Source: Gigaspora rosea
Taxonomy: Eukaryota > Glomeromycota > Glomeromycetes > Diversisporales > Gigasporaceae
Direction of reading: 5' to 3'
DNA length: 64,000 nucleotides
Assembly (NCBI GenBank): GCA_003550325.1
Contig: QKWP01000263.1
Span: 73,489 to 137,488 of the forward strand
Position 1 is the stretch's first letter, and every line of letters begins with the position of its first letter. Below, in pieces: positions 36,521 to 48,654 of this stretch. Made by a program: the position numbers and the translations under genes. The notes below the pieces were generated by a model that saw nothing but the letters and a program-made list of their open reading frames with translations, was not told the DNA's origin and did no database searches.

Positions 36521-36780
36521 TGGGATCTTTGCTAGGAAAATCACCCTTCGACAGTTTCCAATTGGGTAATTTCAGACAAACTTAGAACAACATACCAGTT
36601 TTTATATAATTGTAAATCATCTTTGCCTTTATTGATTCAATGGTATATCAAATAAACTTTCGAATCAATAAAGTCAAAAAATGATTTATATGTAAATAAA
36701 ACCCAGTATGTTTGTTTAAGTTTGTCTGAATCAGCCCGATCGGAAAATGTCGAAGGGTGATTTTCCTTGCAAAGATCCCA
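36521..36780. mobile_element. 260-base foldback element
   Basis: The whole unit is a palindrome with arms of about 125 bases. The left end is TGGGATCTTTGCTAGGAAAA, and AATCACCCTTCGACA recurs inverted near 36760. Two overlapping minus frames inside (36637-36876) are a consequence of the palindrome. Confidence 0.75.
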
Positions 36781-38220
36781 TTTGTAGATATCTGATTTCT
36801 TAACACATTTAAATCTAACAAAATAAAGCTCAAGTATATATATCTGGTATTCATAAACAATTAAGTTTGAAAACATTATTATTTTATGTATCTGTCAAAA
36901 TAATCCAAAATCAACAGACTTTGACTATTTTTTATAAATTAAAATATTTTTTAAAGAAAATTTATTAATTTACGCATAGTGTTTATACATGAGTATAATT
37001 TATTAATTTACAAATTGTGTAACATACCAATCAAAACAATGTTTACAAATGAAAAATTAAACACTTGTTTATGATAAGAGTAAAGGTGGATTTAGGATTA
37101 TGGTGAGGGTTATTTATACTAAAATTTCTCAAGAAATTTTTTTATTAAAAGATAGAAGGTGGTTTCATAATCAAAATTTTAAAATATCAGTTTGTTTTTA
37201 CATTATCCATGTACATACACTCTGTATACAAATAGAAATTCTCTTTTTTAAAAATGCTATAGAATCAAAAAAAATTAATTAAACATCAATGAACTAAAAT
37301 TATAAATGTTAAATACTTACAAGATCTCTATAAATATATTATTTTTATACAAAAATAAAGTTTATGCACAATTTTTTTAGCAATAGATAATTTATTTGCC
37401 TTTATTAGAAGTTTTGAGGCCTTTCTAAATAGTTTTATCTTATTTATCTTTTACTAGTTTTAGAACTTATCTTCTATTTATACAAGACAATTTTGTCTAA
37501 ATTAAGAAAAGTACATAGATTTAGTAAAATTCAAATTTTATCAAAATTCTTAAATTGCTTTGTATTATTGAATATCTTCAAGAAGAACAGCATATTGAAT
37601 AAAGATATTTGTAGTTTATATAATAGTAGAGCCCAACATTTTTTAGATCATATTTCAAGGTTCTTTATGCATAAGATTATTTACTTTAATTTAATTCCAT
37701 TATATGTATTGAATTAACTTATAAATTTATATAATAATTTAATATACTAGATACATTCTGACCCCTTTATAGTTACACTGTTGGGATTCAAAAAACTGTG
37801 ATTATAAAGAAGTGTGACTAATATAGAAGTATTTTTATATATTTATAGATAATTGGTAAAAATAAATTTGTAATTATATTAATTTTGTGACTATAGAAAA
37901 GGTAACTATAGAGAGGTCTGACTATAATATATATACATGTTTTTAAGAAATGAAGACTTAACAAATTTTTTTCAGAATTTGTAGATATTTAATGTATATA
38001 TATATTATAATAATATACTAAGAGCCTTTTATACCAAAAGGGCTCATTGATATAGAAGCAGTTATATTTGTTCTAAAATTTTGACAGAGAATTTTGTTTT
38101 TTATTAATTTAGACTTTATTATTTATTTATACAAACCAATTTTATCAGGTGATTTTGTTAGGTACAAATGAAGTCTGTTTGCTGAAAGTGGGGTTATCAT
38201 ACTAATTACTTATACTAATT
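36781..38220. other. AT-rich, no gene; decayed pogo-like MITE at about 37760-37930
   Basis: The decayed element keeps the pattern of 7618-7797: CCCCTTTATAGTTACACTG at the left, GTGACTATAGAAAAGG and GGTCTGACTATA at the right. Otherwise I see nothing. A 74-residue frame at 37493-37717 has no motif. Confidence 0.4.
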
Positions 38221-38299
38221 TCAGCCTATGCACCAATTGTAAAACACTATTTTTACAGCTATCAAAATTCCAAAATCAATCAGGCTACCCGATTCTGGA

Positions 38300-38590
38300 C
38301 TTAACCTTTGAACCAAGATCGGGTTCAAACGAACCAAGTTCGGGTTAAAATGAACCAAGATCGAGTTCAAATCGTGTTCAAGAACCAAAATCGGGTTCAA
38401 ATGAACCAAATCGGGTTCATTTGAGCCAAGATCTGGTTCATTTGGACCAATATAGGTTTCATTTGGACCAAGACCGGGTTCAAATGAACCATGATCAGGT
38501 TCAAGAACCAAGTTCGGGTTCAAATGAACCAAGATCGGGTTCAAATGAACCAAGTCGGGTTCATTTGAACCAAGATCGGGTTCATTTTTG
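38300..38590. repeat. GAACCAAGATCGGGTTCA minisatellite in mixed orientation
   Basis: About 14 short units of 18-24 bases, built from GAACC, GATCGGGTTC and the linkers AAAT or ATTT. GGTTCAAATGAACC is self-complementary, so adjacent units pair. The 141-residue minus frame across it is a repeat artefact. Confidence 0.8.
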
Positions 38591-38618
38591 AACTCTAATA
38601 AAAAATTTAAAACCACTA

Positions 38619-38649
38619 GCCCGCGGCAACGCTCGGGCCTTAACACTAG
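38619..38649 (+). mobile_element. Candidate Helitron 3' terminus
   Basis: A GC-rich hairpin (GCCCG ... CGGGC, 38619-38638) is followed seven bases later by CTAG (38646-38649) and then a T. Helitrons end in a short hairpin plus CTRR and insert between A and T. An adjacent minisatellite inside the element is also common. No Rep/helicase is seen nearby, so this would be non-autonomous; the 5' end was not located. Confidence 0.5.
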
Positions 38650-38700
38650 TCTATTATATTAAAGCACAAACGTCCGTCCGTCACGCTATCGACAAATTAG
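38650..38700 (+). mobile_element. Candidate Helitron 5' terminus directly abutting
   Basis: Immediately after CTAG the sequence is TCTATTATATTAAAGC, followed by GTCCGTCCGTCACG. A start of TC with a TCTATnnTATTAAA style is typical of some Helitron 5' ends. If so, this is a head-to-tail junction. Confidence 0.35.
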
Positions 38701-38728
38701 AAAATTCAACGTAGTATTTCCTGTAGGA

Positions 38729-39893
38729 TCGGGTCGGTCTGGTCCTTTTTAGGACGGACCGGAAGGACTGTCGGTCCTAATAGTAAATATCAAATAAACT
38801 AAATATTATCATGATAATATGCATTTTGAAACAACTATAAAATGTTGTTTTTGGTTAAAATTCAATCATAAACCCCTTAGTTTGTTAAACAAGATTAAAC
38901 CACGTTTAATGTATAATGAGAACGGGCTATTGTTAACGTTAATAAAATAAAGAAATTTATTAATGACACAATGGCGTGATCAGTTGATTTACAATTTGCA
39001 CTGTGTGCAAAATAACGCCTATGGGCATGATTTTGGAACACGAGTTTGAAACAAGCTAACGATTAATTTAGCCGAGGATTTTTAATGATAAAAATTATAA
39101 ATTGCATTCGACTAAATTAACTATTAGCTTGCCTCATACTCATGTTCCAAACAACGCCTATATGCAAATACAAGATTATCTAGCTATTATGTATAACATT
39201 TTACCGATTAAAAGTTTTTTTTGATTTTAACTTGGAAATAACCGATACTAGTAGTATACTTTATTTTTTATATTGTTTTTTATTAAATATATTAGGTTTA
39301 TAAATTTTTTAGTATTTGACAGACATGTAAATGTTGACAATATTATAATAATATATTTTCGATGCAAGTAACATCTAATCGTTTTGTTAATTTACTTCAA
39401 TATTTTCATATATTAAGAAATTCTTGTCTTGATCAGTACAAGATTGAACATTTGGCGTGCCCAATTATGATTATATTATTCAATCAAATTATTGAATGTT
39501 AAGTTATTTATAAGTGACGAAAGATCTTTTTAACTGATTTTAACTATAATGTTTATATTTACGAAGTTAATTAAATGATGTTATTTTGCTATATTAATAT
39601 ACTATATTATGTATTTTCTAATCCATAATTTATGAATGACTAAAATTAACAAACGTATTAATTATTACTCTCTTATATTATATAAGTAAATATTATAAAT
39701 TTGAAAAGCTAATTGTAAAAGTATTGAAATTCTTTTATACAGACAACCTTAATTTCATCGTTATAGCAAAAAAGTAATATTGATCATCGGTCTGTCCGGT
39801 CTAGCTCTATTCAGTCCCGGACCGCAGTCCGGTCCAGTTTTTTTAAAAGACTGGGTCTTTTAACCAGAATGGACCGGACAGACCGATTAACAG
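38729..39893. mobile_element. Possible element bounded by GGTCCGGTC-type inverted blocks
   Basis: GGGTCGGTCTGGTCC near 38735 and GGACCGGACAGACCGAT near 39874 are inverted relatives. The right block (39785-39890) is also a small foldback with ATCGGTCTGTCCGGTC at its start. It may be one 1.16 kb element or two separate small ones. No gene inside. Confidence 0.4.
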
Positions 39894-41525
39894 CACTTTA
39901 TTACTGTATTGAATATATAACTTGCCGATCATTATAAAACCATACTTGTGATTATCTTATTGGAGTTTGTGCTCGTACCTGGATAACTTTTTATCCGAAA
40001 GGTTGCAACCTTTAACAAAATCTAATAACCGGATCCTATTCAACAAAAGAATAACGGTTATATCCGGATAAGAAATTTATTTTATAATGCATCAATCAAA
40101 TAAAGTAACTCTATATTGTTAATATAAAAAATGATTTATGCATGATGTTTTGTACTTTGTACATTCTATTCTAACTTACATATTCGTCAGATGTCATTAG
40201 TGGCCAGACAAAGAGATCTAGGCATATTTCGGCAACTTATGAGTTTAAAAATCTTATTTCTGTATCAAAATTTTGAAATCGGAAAATGAAATGGGAGTGT
40301 TTAGAGACTCCCATTTGACGAATAAGTAAAAATTTTTTATTATGCAGCTCAACAAACTATTTAATAATATTAGAAGCAGTATCGATTAACAATAAAATAA
40401 TTGATAATAATGAAGATCATATAAATAAGTGTATTCGAATTTTAACTAAAAAATAAATAAGATTTGTACATATCTTACTTGATAATAAATACGTCTTCTT
40501 GTTTTATCAAAATAAGATTTACAAATTTTAACTCTGAAACCCTTATAATATTCCGCATCATTTCTGAAATTATGTTGATTCTCAATTGGCATGTGTTATT
40601 CGTGAATCGTGAAATGTCATTTGTCATTTTAGAACCGCTATCCATTTATCAATTAATAAAAAAAAAAGTGAAAATAATAATAATAATAATAAAGTAAAAA
40701 AATTAAAAAAAAAAACAAATAAATAAATAAATAAACGCGAATAAAAATGAATCACTAAATATTAAATGCTATCTTTTCATACATTAAAAGAATACATTCG
40801 AATATTCATATATATTTTAACAATGTAATTAATAATTTTTGCATTCCCGCGTAGAACACATCCGCATTTGTTTTTCGGCAACAGCAGGAATCTGGTCGGG
40901 TGTCTTGTCTAACCCGAATCTAATAAGAAGATAATACAGTATTAATTTTTTTTTGTTTTAAAAAAAAACAAATTTATCTTTTCCAGGTCAGCCTGGTAGT
41001 AGCACAGATTATTTCGTAAAATTTTCGACATAACATTCCCAAGTTATTCCTATCTTGTTTAGGCATGAGCAGTTCTTCTGTTACTCAATATAAAGAACCT
41101 TAAAGGTTTAGCTTGAATTTCGGATTACACTGAAGATAAGAATTTTTTAGTATTCAGACATTCATTATAAAGAATTTCACGAGTCATGAAGTCATATCCT
41201 TGCTCAATAAAATGTAAACAAAAAAAGATGAAGCAATAAAAGAATTATCTTTATAAATATCAATGAAAAAGATCATTGCAAATATAAATGTAATTATTAA
41301 TAAGTAATTATTCTATTGTCTCGTGATCCGTTTCTCATAATTGAAGTAAATTCAGAAATAACTCGGAACAATAATAGTATAGAATAATCCTTTTATCACG
41401 CAGCGTTCAACTTGCGCTTTTCTTATTGTATTCCGTACTGTGTAAAGTATGTAATAGAAAAATAAAATAAGTGCTTACTGTACGATTATGTATTCATATA
41501 TATAATATAATAAGGATTTATCTAT
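39894..41525. other. Spacer, no gene; AT microsatellites
   Basis: 40675-40733 holds an AATAAT run followed by AAATAAATAAATA. A perfect small stem (ATGGGAGT ... ACTCCCAT) lies near 40290-40315. Short frames lack motifs. Confidence 0.4.
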
Positions 41526-41844
41526 ATATCGCACAGTGCGATACTCTTATTTATCGCCCAACCAATCAAATTTTAGAAACAGGAGTTTAACATAAAAAAT
41601 ACAAAAAACTTAAATCAAAATTTTGCATAGGAAACAGCCCTTCGTGTTCTAACAAAAAAAATTCCTTGCAAAATTTTGATATAAACTATGCATCACTCTA
41701 ACCCAAGACCGCACTTACCCAGTACTTACCCACTTACCCTAACCCTAATTAAAATCAAGTAAAGTGTTTTGTGTTTTTATTGTTTTGATCTCACGTTACA
41801 CCTGTACTTATAGAGTGCGATATATGTCGCATTGTGCGATACAT
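41526..41844. mobile_element. MITE with TATCGCACAGTGCGATA ends
   Basis: The ends are inverted and also internally palindromic (TATCGCACA-TGCGATA). The interior has CTTACCCTAACCCTAATT. Overall layout and the TTATCGCCC word resemble 2-320. Confidence 0.6.
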
Positions 41845-42119
41845 ACATTTTTTCATATAATAATAATTATTATCATATATACTTACAAAAAACTGAAAGC
41901 CAGTATAAGTTTAAAGTGTAATTGATTTATATCGACCTATTAAATAATTATTTAAAATACATTTATGATGTAGACAAGTTTTACACCGGGTGATGCTAGT
42001 TATTCTATTAATTTACAGTAAATTAAATCCGACTGACCCATGTTTTCAGATTCTATGTAATGCAAAACGAAAAAACAACTTTGCGTAGCCTTATATCTAA
42101 ATATCTTTTTTATTAGTGC

Positions 42120-42250
42120 GTGAGCGGTTTCATAGAGAGTCGATTATCAGAAGAGATCTGATTGGTGCACCTGTGACGATTTTGCCTTACTGGGATAGTC
42201 ATTATCGATAAATATGGTTAAATTCAATGAGTCTCTTCTAATTCACACGT
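42120..42250 (+). repeat. Truncated MITE and leader shared with the third DUF4238 locus
   Basis: GAAGAGATCTGATTGGTGCA, then GGTTAAATTCAATGAGTC and CTTCTAATTCACACGT, match 58352-58520. The two duplicated loci therefore share this upstream sequence as well; in this copy it is separated from the gene by ~890 bases. Confidence 0.7.
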
Positions 42251-43140
42251 TGTGAAGGGCTCCGCCCGTGTTCATGATTAGTTAGAATCAGCATAGTCAC
42301 AAATAGAATAAAATGTGCCGCAGCGATTTGGTGCGATTTCCGGTTTTTGCACCTGGCAACTGCGCATGCTATCGCACATACCAGTTTTCGCACCATGCAA
42401 TTTCTGTCATTGTTTGCTTATTCCCTTTTTCGCCAAACAATGACACATTCTTGCACCTTGACATATCCGGTTCTTGCACCTTGGCATATCCGGATTGCAA
42501 ATATAGCATAGTTAGAATAAGTTGTATATATATTCTATGTGGGAGAAAAGTATATAAAGCCCACCTTTCCGTGACAATAATATAGCAACTCAGAGAGCTC
42601 GAAATCTAAACAATAAACAACTCAGTAGAGTTTTACCTTTGAAATAAGAGTAGAAGTGTATCTCTAAGTAGTTAATCCTTGAATCCAACCCTTATTTATA
42701 ATAACATCGTTGTACTTATCTTATCTCCGCATAATAAAGTTATTATTATTTACAGAATACGTATTTGTATTGTGTTGCAAACTTGTCCCTGTACTATCAA
42801 TATTCCAACTTTCCGATCACCGTGACTTTGCATTGTTGATTAAATCGATCCCGTGACGTCACCTGAGATCGTTAAGAATCTTAACAACCTATTCGAACCC
42901 CGACATACAGTACTAGAACACAAACGAAACCAAGTCATTAGTATTGAATTAGAATACTAAAGACAAGAAGAATAGGAGAACAACTTAACTTAGTCTCCAA
43001 TTTCGCCATAGTAAGACTCCAAATCTACCACACCTCTTTCTGCTTACCAATTCAAGGTTAGGCGTTTTGCACGATTAAAAGACATTGGTTTAGTTAGATA
43101 GTGTGGTTTTAGCCATAACCCGATTGTCACCACTTTCAAA
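42251..43140 (+). mobile_element. ~890-base insertion upstream of copy 2, LTR-like
   Basis: Relative to the third DUF4238 locus, everything between ATTCACACGT (ends 42250) and TTGAAGTTAAATAATG (43141) is extra. It begins TGTGAAGGGC and contains a TATA box (TATATAAAGC, 42551) with a GC-richer U3-like stretch. AATAAAG follows near 42732. This resembles an LTR, but no matching second LTR or clean target duplication is seen. A 90-residue frame at 42313-42585 inside it has no motif. Confidence 0.4.
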
Positions 43141-43141
43141 T

Positions 43142-45826
43142 TGAAGTTAAATAATGCAAGAGAGTGAATACCATCACTACATTCCAAGATTCATTCTACG
43201 TAAATTTTCTATTGACAATCGTGAGAGGATATTTTCGAATAATAAGAAGCTATTAAATCAGAAGCAAAAGTTTTGGAAATCAAAAAAGAAAGGGGAATCC
43301 CTCCAAACTTATGATAGAGCCAATGATAAATTAGGTACCTCTTTAATTGCAAGAATTTATGGAGACACAAACATGTACGAAGATCTTAATCATGATGACA
43401 AAATGCGAGTGGAAAAAAAATTAGCGGTTCTTGAAGAAAAAGCATCAAAAGTGATAAGAGATATTATCGAGACATCTCAGATGAAAAGCCAAATTATTTT
43501 GCTTAGGAAAAATCTTGCGGACTTACGCAAGTTTCTTTTCATAATGAACTACCGAAAACCTTTTAGAAGAAATCAATTTGCAGATAAGAGGTTTGATATC
43601 GTCACTGGGTCAATGGTAGGAAGTTTTATGCAAGAACACAATTTACAAAATTCACAAGAAGTGTGGTTACAGAACGTCCGAGAAATAATAGATACCCCAC
43701 ATGAAGATGTTAAAGACAACACACGAATATTCTCTGTAGATAGGATGGACTACAGGTTGCGCATGATCGATTGCTTCGTCGCTATTTGGCAAGCTGGTGA
43801 TAATGATGAATTTATCATGACTAGCAATGGATTTGGAATTTTTGAAGGTATAAATACTAATATGCCTATACAGGTGGGAGGTTTTGGCGGACCAATTCAA
43901 AAAGCTTTCCATTGGTTTTATATTATCTCTCCAAAGCTAGCAATAGTCCTTTGTGATTCTGGATTTCGAGAAGGGGTTGGATTCGAACATTTCGATAAAT
44001 TTTTTGGATTTAAACATCGTTCGCTTTTTCAGAATGTTCCTCATCCACCACCAATTCCGGAATATAAAAATTGTATATCCAATCCAGACAGTGAATTTGA
44101 TGAGCCATTTAATTGGAGACAATATGACAATACATTTGATTGGTGGGCTAATAACGTGGGTTTCAAAAAACATGATGATGACAAATTTAACTTCACCTTC
44201 GTTAAAGTCAATTCTGCCACTGTTCACCTCGTAAACTCTATATTGCTTAATGAGGCTAATCCAGACCTACAGGTGTCTTTCCTTTCCTTTCCATACCTTT
44301 ATAAGACGATTATTAAATATAAAAGAAAATTAATAAAGTCGCACCGCAGAACTTTTCGAATATGAAAAAGACTTTGTTCAAGGCATTAAACAGAACTCAT
44401 GAAGAGGACTTGAATCTCCGAAGAAATATTCAGGGTGGCAATAGATATTGGAATTGCATGCAAATTTGATTAAATGAGAGTGTATGGTTATACGATTGTA
44501 TGTTTTTGACCTCCATTTAAAAAATTATATTATAGTTTTTTTGTTTAATTTTATAGCAGTTGCATATTAGATTATTATTTTGTTTGATTTTATGTCTTTT
44601 TTTCACAGTTGTTACATTTTTATTTTGTTTCGATTTATTTTATGATATTATTGCATATTTTAACTTAATATCGTTATACTGAATTCACCAGAATTTCTTC
44701 GCTATTGATCATATTGAGAAAATACTAAGCGTATTTCATATATCTATTTGAGTTCACTATAACGAGAGCGAGTTGTATTAAATTGCTTTTTATGTCTCGA
44801 CATACTATTATAAATTTTGAATTTAAGTTGGGTTGACATATATATAACAATGTCAGGTGTATAGTGCATATGACTAAAGACCATCACTAATTTATATCTT
44901 TACCAATATGTTTATTTATTCATTTATTTTTTACTTACTGTTATCAAATAGAGATAATTTATTATGACTGGATTTTTTTTAAATTTTAAATATTTAAAAA
45001 AATTATAAGCATTTATTGCAACTTACTTTCTTTGTAATTCATTCGTGGGTTACTCGAGTTACGCTCGTCAGATAAATATTAAAAGCTTAAGTAATGTAAA
45101 TTAGTTTGTACTAGTCAAGAATGACAAATGATATATATAAGCTTGTTCTAATGTCAAAGTCAAGGATTCTATCTTATGTTGTTAAAAACCCTGATATACT
45201 ATTATAACAATTTAAAGCCCCTTGTTTTGTCGCTGCTTAGAACAGTCCTAGTATTACTCATAAAAAATATAGCTAGCGTAATGGATCATGATATAAAGTT
45301 TCTTTTGCTACCATATATAAATATATACTAAAATGTTATAAAAATAAAAGATAAATAACTAATTATTAGAATATAATGCAATGTTTTTTTTGTGTTCTAT
45401 AAGCTATTAAACACATTTTAAATGTTTTATCCTTTGTATGAAGGTAAGCTATCATATCGTTTAGAAACATAGTTATAAAAATATTCGAAACTTGAAGACT
45501 GTAAAACTAAATAAATAAGGCCATACAAAGTTAATTTTCTCATTACGTAAATTTTAAAAATGAACTGGCAAAAGACTTTTAATTTTATTTCAAAAAAATT
45601 CTAAAAAATACTAGATAGTAGATATGGTGAGTTCTCAAGCACCCTAATCAATCTGTCGGAACGGGTCAGGGTAAATTTTATTAGCAAAAAATTAGTTTAA
45701 CGAATAAATTATATTGATTATTCCATCGAACAAAACATGTGATTAAAATTTAATACGTCAGAGCTTTGTTAGGGAAGTTTGTTTACCCGACCAAGACTAT
45801 TTATCATTTCAATCAACAACAGATAG
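43142..45826 (+). repeat. Segmental duplication, copy at 58525-61200
   Basis: About 2.7 kb, starting a dozen bases before the DUF4238 ATG and ending at CAACAACAGATAG. It is near-identical to 58525-61200 through the gene and with small indels through the 1.36 kb 3' flank. The coding part differs at only a few dozen positions. Confidence 0.9.
43154..44469 (+). pseudogene. DUF4238 family protein (copy 2), frameshifted near the 3' end
   Basis: It is the same protein as copy 3, starting MQESEYHHYIPRF at 43154. Near 44320 it lacks 10 bases that copy 3 has (around ACAAAAATGT), so the frame shifts after about residue 389 and stops at 44365, giving 403 residues. The original frame is still well preserved downstream, including FSNMKKTLFKALNRTHEEDL and a stop at 44467-44469. 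The break is therefore recent. The core motifs (EYHHYIPRF, NDEFIM, ISPKLAIVLC) all precede it. The product may still be made with a replaced tail of about 14 residues, so this is either a very young pseudogene or a variant C terminus. Its promoter region is interrupted by the 42251-43140 insertion. Confidence 0.8.
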
Positions 45827-46327
45827 AAGCCCAAACTTCCTTTTTTTATCATAGATAACGCTTATTGTCGAAATTTTTCTAAATTTTTCATTGATTGATT
45901 AGAAAAAAATAGGGTTCAAATACTTCACTCTTTTTATATTATCATTATCGTTATAGATCTTCAAAATCATTATGAATTATTACCTTATTGCTTATGCTTA
46001 AATTTCGCCGCAAATAAAAAAGTCACGTTTCTGTGTTCTGTTGGTTTGTAGTAATTATTCTGAAAAAGAAGAAACAGAAATTGGAAGTGTCATAGATTGC
46101 TTTATCCTTTCGTTAATCCGTCATTTTTTCATTTGTTCTTATTTTGTTATTTCTTTTTATAAAACAATAATTGTTAAATGGTAAAAATGATAAGGATGTT
46201 TGCTCAAGCATCAATTGCAATCAATATTTTAATTAATCGTAATACAGTACTTGAGCACTAACATGATCTTAGATTAATTACATCGAGATAGATACGTTGA
46301 GCATATCAAAAATGGTCTAATTAATAA
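45827..46327. other. Spacer, no gene seen
   Basis: No convincing frame or repeat boundary. Confidence 0.4.
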
Positions 46328-46485
46328 GGGAAGAGCCGTTTATTACGTAATTTATTTTTATTAGAAGACATACCCCTCCCCCCTCCGTGATCTAATTAGT
46401 AGCCAATCATATATAATATATAGACGTGATAGACTGCTAATCCCCCCTCCCCCCTCTTGAAATTACGTAATAAACGGCACTTCCC
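46328..46485. mobile_element. PIF/Harbinger-like MITE, TAA-flanked
   Basis: 25-base inverted ends (GGGAAGAGCCGTTTATTACG) with one mismatch, and TAA on both sides (46325-46327 and 46486-46488). The interior is only ~110 bases and has CCCCTCCCCCCTCC on both sides of the centre. Confidence 0.8.
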
Positions 46486-46884
46486 TAACGCTATAGTGGT
46501 TGAGCCACTATCTCAATCACTAGCTAACCATATCATGCGTGCTGCTTGAGAACACCCATAGTCAAAAAATTTTTCTAAATTTTGCAGAATTTGATTTGGC
46601 TAAGTTATGATATCCAATTTATTAAGTTTTTATGATATGATTTAAATTATGGAATGATTTTAACACTAACTATAGGTGAAATTTCTATGTATGCTATTTC
46701 TCAAAAAAAAAAATTTAGTAATTTGTGTTTGGAAATACTAAATAAAAATATTTAGTTTTCTTAGGTTTAATATCTAATTTTAATATAAGAATTTTACTAA
46801 AGCTCACCAGTGGTGATTGTCACTACTTTATTAAAGAACTGGGTTTAGAATTAGAATTAGGTTAAGTTATGTTAGGGTTAGAAG

Positions 46885-48062
46885 GTTGGTTTATATGTAA
46901 AATTTTGTGCAGCGAGTTTTTTATTATATAACTTTAAAAAAAAATATAAAATTACTATGAAGTTTGAATCTTTGATGTTTCTTCCCCTACATATTAACTT
47001 AAAATTAAATTTTTTGGGAATATAGAACAAGGGAAGAAGAAAAAATTGAGCTTAAAAATTGAATTAAAATTTTGCTGATTTTGTACAAAATGAAAATGTA
47101 ACTTTATCAAAAACAAATATTTAACAATTTTAAGATAATGAATTTATGTAAAATCATGCTCTGAACAACTTTACTTAGGCAAGAAGTAGGTTACCTTGTG
47201 AGAAAAATGGGTTAACTATGTACTGAAGTTAAAATTTTTGGGTTTTCAATATAAAACCTTTTTTTTTGATTAGATAACCTACTTCAGGCCCTTAAGCAAA
47301 GTTGTTTGGCACATGATTCTACTTGTGAATAAAGTTGCGATACATTTTCTCAGACCTTTTACTAAGTAAAAAAAATTTTCTAAAAAATTTTTTTCTAACT
47401 TTAACCCATTTTTTACTTAGTGAAAGGTCCAAAAAAATGTGTCACAACTTTATTCGCAAGTAGAATCACATGCCAAACAACTTTGCTTAAGGGCCTGAAG
47501 TAGGTTATCTAATCAAAAAAAAGGCTTATTTTGAAAACCCAAAAATTTTAACTTTAGTACATAGGTAACCCTTTTTTTTTTTTACAAAGTAACCTGCTTC
47601 TATTGCCTAAGTAAAGTCGTTTAGAGTATAATTTTATATATATATTGTACCCCAAATCTAAATTTGTCCCAATTGTCAATTGGAATGGCCCAGATGTCAA
47701 TTTTACAGCCAAACATAAAAATTGGCTTAAACTGATCTCTAACTTTACTTTAATTTTACCCTAACCCTAAATTTAATTTGGCCTGATTGTCATCTGGAAA
47801 GATTGACATCTGGGGCACAACATATACTTATCATCTTAAAATCATTAAATATTTGTTTTGGTGAAGTTACATTTTTGTTTTGTACAAAATCAACAAAATT
47901 TTAATTCAATTTTTAAGCTCAATTTTTTTCTTCCCTTGTTCTATATTCACAAAAAATTAATTTTAAGTTAATATGTAGGGAAAGAAACATCAAAAATTCA
48001 AAGTTTATAGTAATTTTTTATTTTTTTTTATAATTTTATATATAAAAAATTTTCATGTAATA
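46885..48062. mobile_element. Large foldback palindrome (copy 1) with a nested insert
   Basis: The arms are about 500 bases each and meet near 47377. Matching inverted blocks include GAACAACTTTACTTAGGC (left) and GCCTAAGTAAAG (right), and AATATAGAACAAGGGAAGAA with its complement. The right arm is interrupted at 47645-47821 by a small element with ends TTGTACCCCAAAT and TGGGGCACAA. It is the same family as 50296-51350. There is no coding sequence. Confidence 0.85.
47645..47821. mobile_element. Small element nested in the palindrome
   Basis: Inverted ends TTGTACCCCAAAT / TGGGGCACAA, interior ACCCTAACCCTAAAT. It is absent from the left arm and from the second palindrome, which shows it is an insertion. 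Confidence 0.65.
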
Positions 48063-48317
48063 TGTTATAACTAATATAATTGGCTGCTATATGTAGGGCC
48101 ACTATAGAAATAGGTCTTTATTGTATTTTTGTCTTTAACAAAAAGATAAATATGCTAATATAATTTGATAAAGCTTTTGGTTCTGAACAAGTTATTTAGA
48201 GCAAAAGGTTATAATTAATTAGTAAAATTTCAAGTAATATAATATTTTTAATAATTTTATTAATAAAATTAAAACTAGTATATGACCTATTATGTTGCTC
48301 TGGAATTAAATTAATAT
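48063..48317. other. AT-rich spacer
   Basis: No gene seen. Confidence 0.4.
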
Positions 48318-48494
48318 ATAGTCAGACCTCCATAAATGCAACCTCTATAAATGCAATACCTCTATAAATGCATGGTCTTGTTGTGTTCTTGCTAATATGC
48401 ACATATAAATTTTTATCCTTTTAAATGCAATACCTCTCTAAATGCATGATTTTTTGCTGTTTCTACACAGTGCATTTACAAAGAGTCGACTGTA
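48318..48494. mobile_element. Pogo-like MITE
   Basis: TATAGTCAGACCTCCATAAA at the left and AAGAGTCGACTGTA at the right are inverted relatives with TA outside. ACCTCTATAAATGCAA-type words are repeated inside. Confidence 0.6.
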
Positions 48495-48654
48495 TTAAAA
48501 TAAAAACTAAAATTCTATTATTTACTAAATAGTAACTATAACATATAAATTTTTCAATATATTTAAAGTTATTTAATTCGTGATCCATATACCAATCAGT
48601 GGCTGCATATATTACCATATATAGTAAAATAGGGAAAATCAATTATTGTTTATC

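Noticed and set aside
36637..36876. Two overlapping minus frames of 79 and 70 residues
   Set aside because: They are caused by the palindromic MITE at 36521-36780.
38221..38646. 141-residue minus frame with repeated NEPDLGS-like units
   Set aside because: It is the direct translation of the GAACC minisatellite, with no independent sign of coding.
40285..40318. Hairpin ATGGGAGT ... ACTCCCAT as a terminator
   Set aside because: There is no adjacent gene, and hairpin terminators are not used for nuclear protein genes.
43667..44234. Minus and alternative-frame + frames of 81-96 residues within the DUF4238 copies
   Set aside because: They are shadows of the DUF4238 frame, repeated at 59050-59617 only because the gene is duplicated.
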